From NCBI RefSeq assembly GCF_039555535.1, contig NZ_CP154630.1, forward strand, positions 124,001 to 188,000: a stretch of DNA of 64,000 nucleotides, written 5' to 3'. Shown in pieces: positions 62,752-64,000 of the stretch (position 1 is its first letter; every line of letters begins with the position of its first letter). The DNA is from Stenotrophomonas maltophilia. GTDB taxonomy: Bacteria; Pseudomonadota; Gammaproteobacteria; Xanthomonadales; Xanthomonadaceae. The notes under the pieces were generated by a model that did not search any database, was not told the origin of the DNA, and was given only the letters and a program-made list of their open reading frames with translations. Made by a program: the position numbers and the translations under genes.

Positions 62752-62770
62752 CTTTCAAGAGAACTACATC

Positions 62771-63421
62771 ATGTACAACAGTAAGCCCGCCGAAGGCGAC
62801 CTCCCCACCAGCCGCCAGTTGGGACGCACCACCGCAATTGCCGCCGGCATCGCCATTGTCCTCCTGGTTGGAGTGGTGATGCCATCTGAGTACGGAATCG
62901 ATCCCACTGGTGTTGGTCGGGTACTGGGCTTGAAGGAAATGGGGGAGATCAAGGAACAGCTTGCCGAGGAAGCGGCAGCTGACGCTGCGATGGACGCAAA
63001 GGCCGCCGAAGACGAGGCAGCCGCCCTGCTGACGCAGGTGTCCACGCAGAACCGTAAGACCGTTGAAGTTGCTCAGAAGCCTGCCGCGAGCAATGCGGCC
63101 ACCGCTGCTGAATGGCGGGACGAAGAACAGGTTGTCCTGGCGCCGGGCCAAGGCACCGAGATCAAGCTCGTCATGAAGGCGGGCGAGCGCGCCAGCTACC
63201 AGTGGTCTGTTGAAGGCGGCGTCGTGAACTTCGACACCCACGGAGACGGCGGCGGTCGAGCGATCAGCTATGAGAAGGGTCGAGGGGAAGCCACCAAGCA
63301 GGGGGTGCTCCTGGCTGCCTTCGACGGCAACCACGGATGGTTCTGGCGCAACAGGGGCGAGGAGCCCGTAACGCTTCTGCTCCGCACCGGAGGGGAGTAC
63401 GAGTTGATCAAGAAGATGTAA
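62771..63421 (+). CDS. Membrane-anchored partner of the HupE-like protein
   Basis: 216 residues: a cytosolic N terminus, one helix (TTAIAAGIAIVLLVGVVMP), a coiled coil (LKEMGEIKEQLAEEAAADAAMDAKAAEDEAAALL) and a C-terminal beta domain with YQWSVEGGVVNFDTHGDGGG, FDGNHGWFWRNRGEEPVTLLLRTGG. It begins 19 bases after the HupE-like gene, with AAGAGAA upstream, so both are one transcript. I recall similar 'transmembrane anchor' proteins next to HupE-like genes, but the function is not known to me. Confidence 0.7.
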   Translation: MYNSKPAEGDLPTSRQLGRTTAIAAGIAIVLLVGVVMPSEYGIDPTGVGRVLGLKEMGEIKEQLAEEAAADAAMDAKAAEDEAAALLTQVSTQNRKTVEVAQKPAASNAATAAEWRDEEQVVLAPGQGTEIKLVMKAGERASYQWSVEGGVVNFDTHGDGGGRAISYEKGRGEATKQGVLLAAFDGNHGWFWRNRGEEPVTLLLRTGGEYELIKKM

Positions 63422-63434
63422 ACCGCAGCGGTTA

Positions 63435-63469
63435 GCGGTGGCCGGGTGCGCTTAAGGCCCGGCCACCGC
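63435..63469. terminator. 12-bp hairpin after the anchor gene
   Basis: GCGGTGGCCGGG and CCCGGCCACCGC form a perfect stem with an 11-base loop, 14 bases after the stop. No T tract. Probably ends the HupE-anchor transcript. Confidence 0.55.
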
Positions 63470-63551
63470 CCTATGTGCGGTATTTCCGATGGGCTGCGCC
63501 CAGTTTCGGCCCCCTCGACAACCCCAGCCAGCCCCGCTTAAGCTAACCCAT

Positions 63552-63917
63552 ATGCGTCTTTCCGCCCGCCACGGCCTTGCCCTCAGGATCAGCTTCTTTG
63601 CGCTGATGCTGTTGAGTGTCGTTGCGCGGCCGATGGTGATCCAGCTCAGCGAACTGCACGGATTGGAACATGACATCGCAGCAGCGGTGGATCATGGCCA
63701 TTCACATGCCGGCGGTGCGGGCGACAATCTGGACCCGGATCACGCCACTGGCGCTCATGCGGTACTGCATCAGGCAGATGCGAGTTTCGCTGGAAGCCTG
63801 TTCACGCCCCACGTCTACCTGGCTTCACTACCGCTGGCCGGTGAAGTCCATGCTCTGCGACTTCTGAGGGTGCCTGCAGGGCACCCGGCGTCACCCTTCC
63901 GACCTCCGATCGTCTGA
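63552..63917 (+). CDS. His-rich small secreted/anchored protein, paralogue B
   Basis: 121 residues from ATG 63552. Basic start, hydrophobic stretch (ISFFALMLLSVVARPMVIQ), then SELHGLEHDIAAAVDHGHSHAGG, HATGAHAVLHQADAS and a final FRPPI. It is a diverged duplicate of 61383-61754 on the other side of the HupE-anchor pair. The sequence from 63918 to the window end has a GCGCCTCCCG...GGAAGGCGGCGCG hairpin and ends with CCGGAGG, which may be the ribosome site of another gene. Confidence 0.65.
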   Translation: MRLSARHGLALRISFFALMLLSVVARPMVIQLSELHGLEHDIAAAVDHGHSHAGGAGDNLDPDHATGAHAVLHQADASFAGSLFTPHVYLASLPLAGEVHALRLLRVPAGHPASPFRPPIV

Positions 63918-64000
63918 CGACCCTAGCTGCGCTCTAGCAGCCTGAGCGCGCCTCCCGTGTAGCGGAAGGCGGCGCGTCGTTCTGACTTTCTTTCCGGAGG

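Larger units (their letters stand above)
45755..64000 (+). mobile_element. Tn7-like transposon with nickel/cobalt resistance cargo (right end outside window)
   Basis: The left boundary is set approximately by an array of ATAGTT repeats (45768-45934). Inside are a small gene, fused tnsAB, tnsC and tniQ in one overlapping run, then cargo: two unknown genes, cnrYXH-cnrCBA, an NreB-like exporter and a His-rich/HupE module. No matching repeat array is seen before 64000, so the element continues past the window. The 46-47 kb part has lower GC and different codon use from the chromosome left of 45.7 kb. Exact ends and target duplication cannot be read from this window. Confidence 0.8.

Overview
The window looks like chromosomal DNA of a high-GC gammaproteobacterium of the Xanthomonadaceae, most likely Stenotrophomonas (S. 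maltophilia group). The evidence is the gene order (amtB, ntrBC, hemD-hemX-hemY, secB-gpsA), codon use, and several GTAG-headed palindromes that look like the SMAG repeats of that genus. The species call is an inference from remembered gene context; no search was run.

Region 1 (1-23.4 kb). After the 3' end of the ammonium channel gene amtB comes a two-partner secretion / contact-dependent inhibition locus: an outer-membrane transporter (cdiB-like), a 5194-residue filamentous haemagglutinin/CdiA with a VENN pretoxin motif and a C-terminal AHH-type nuclease, and an imm11-like immunity gene. Behind it (18.9-22.7 kb) lies a mosaic of older toxin/immunity material: a partial copy of the 5' end of the downstream amidase gene, an immunity-like gene without a toxin, an amber-interrupted toxin tail coupled to a four-helix membrane protein, and a frameshifted orphan VENN toxin module coupled to an AT-rich small gene. 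The region ends with an intact AmpD/AmiD-like amidase lipoprotein.

Region 2 (23.6-38.6 kb). Housekeeping genes: cytochrome b561, mltA, a small conserved gene between two palindromes, ntrB-ntrC with an NtrC-like operator over the ntrB start, two tandem sodC lipoproteins, an acetyl-CoA acyltransferase, hemD-hemX-hemY on the minus strand, a thioesterase, a secreted protein, a rhodanese, secB and gpsA.

Region 3 (38.6-45.8 kb). Accessory and envelope genes: a SnoaL-like protein, an Ivy-like lysozyme-inhibitor lipoprotein, an arsenic module (arsR-arsC-acr3 with divergent arsH), an L,D-transpeptidase that seems to start at ATT, an Lpp-like lipoprotein, and a secreted HEYVH metalloprotease-like protein.

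Region 4 (about 45.76 kb to the window end). A Tn7-like transposon. Its left end carries an array of short ATAGTT repeats that are probable TnsB sites. A small gene follows, then fused tnsAB, tnsC and tniQ, overlapping head to tail. The cargo is a nickel/cobalt resistance island: cnrYXH (anti-sigma, periplasmic metal sensor, ECF sigma), cnrCBA (HME-RND efflux), an NreB-like exporter with a His-rich tail, and a little-known module of two paralogous His-rich small proteins bracketing a HupE/UreJ-like membrane protein and a membrane-anchored partner. The right end is outside the window. No Cas gene or CRISPR array was seen next to the transposition genes.
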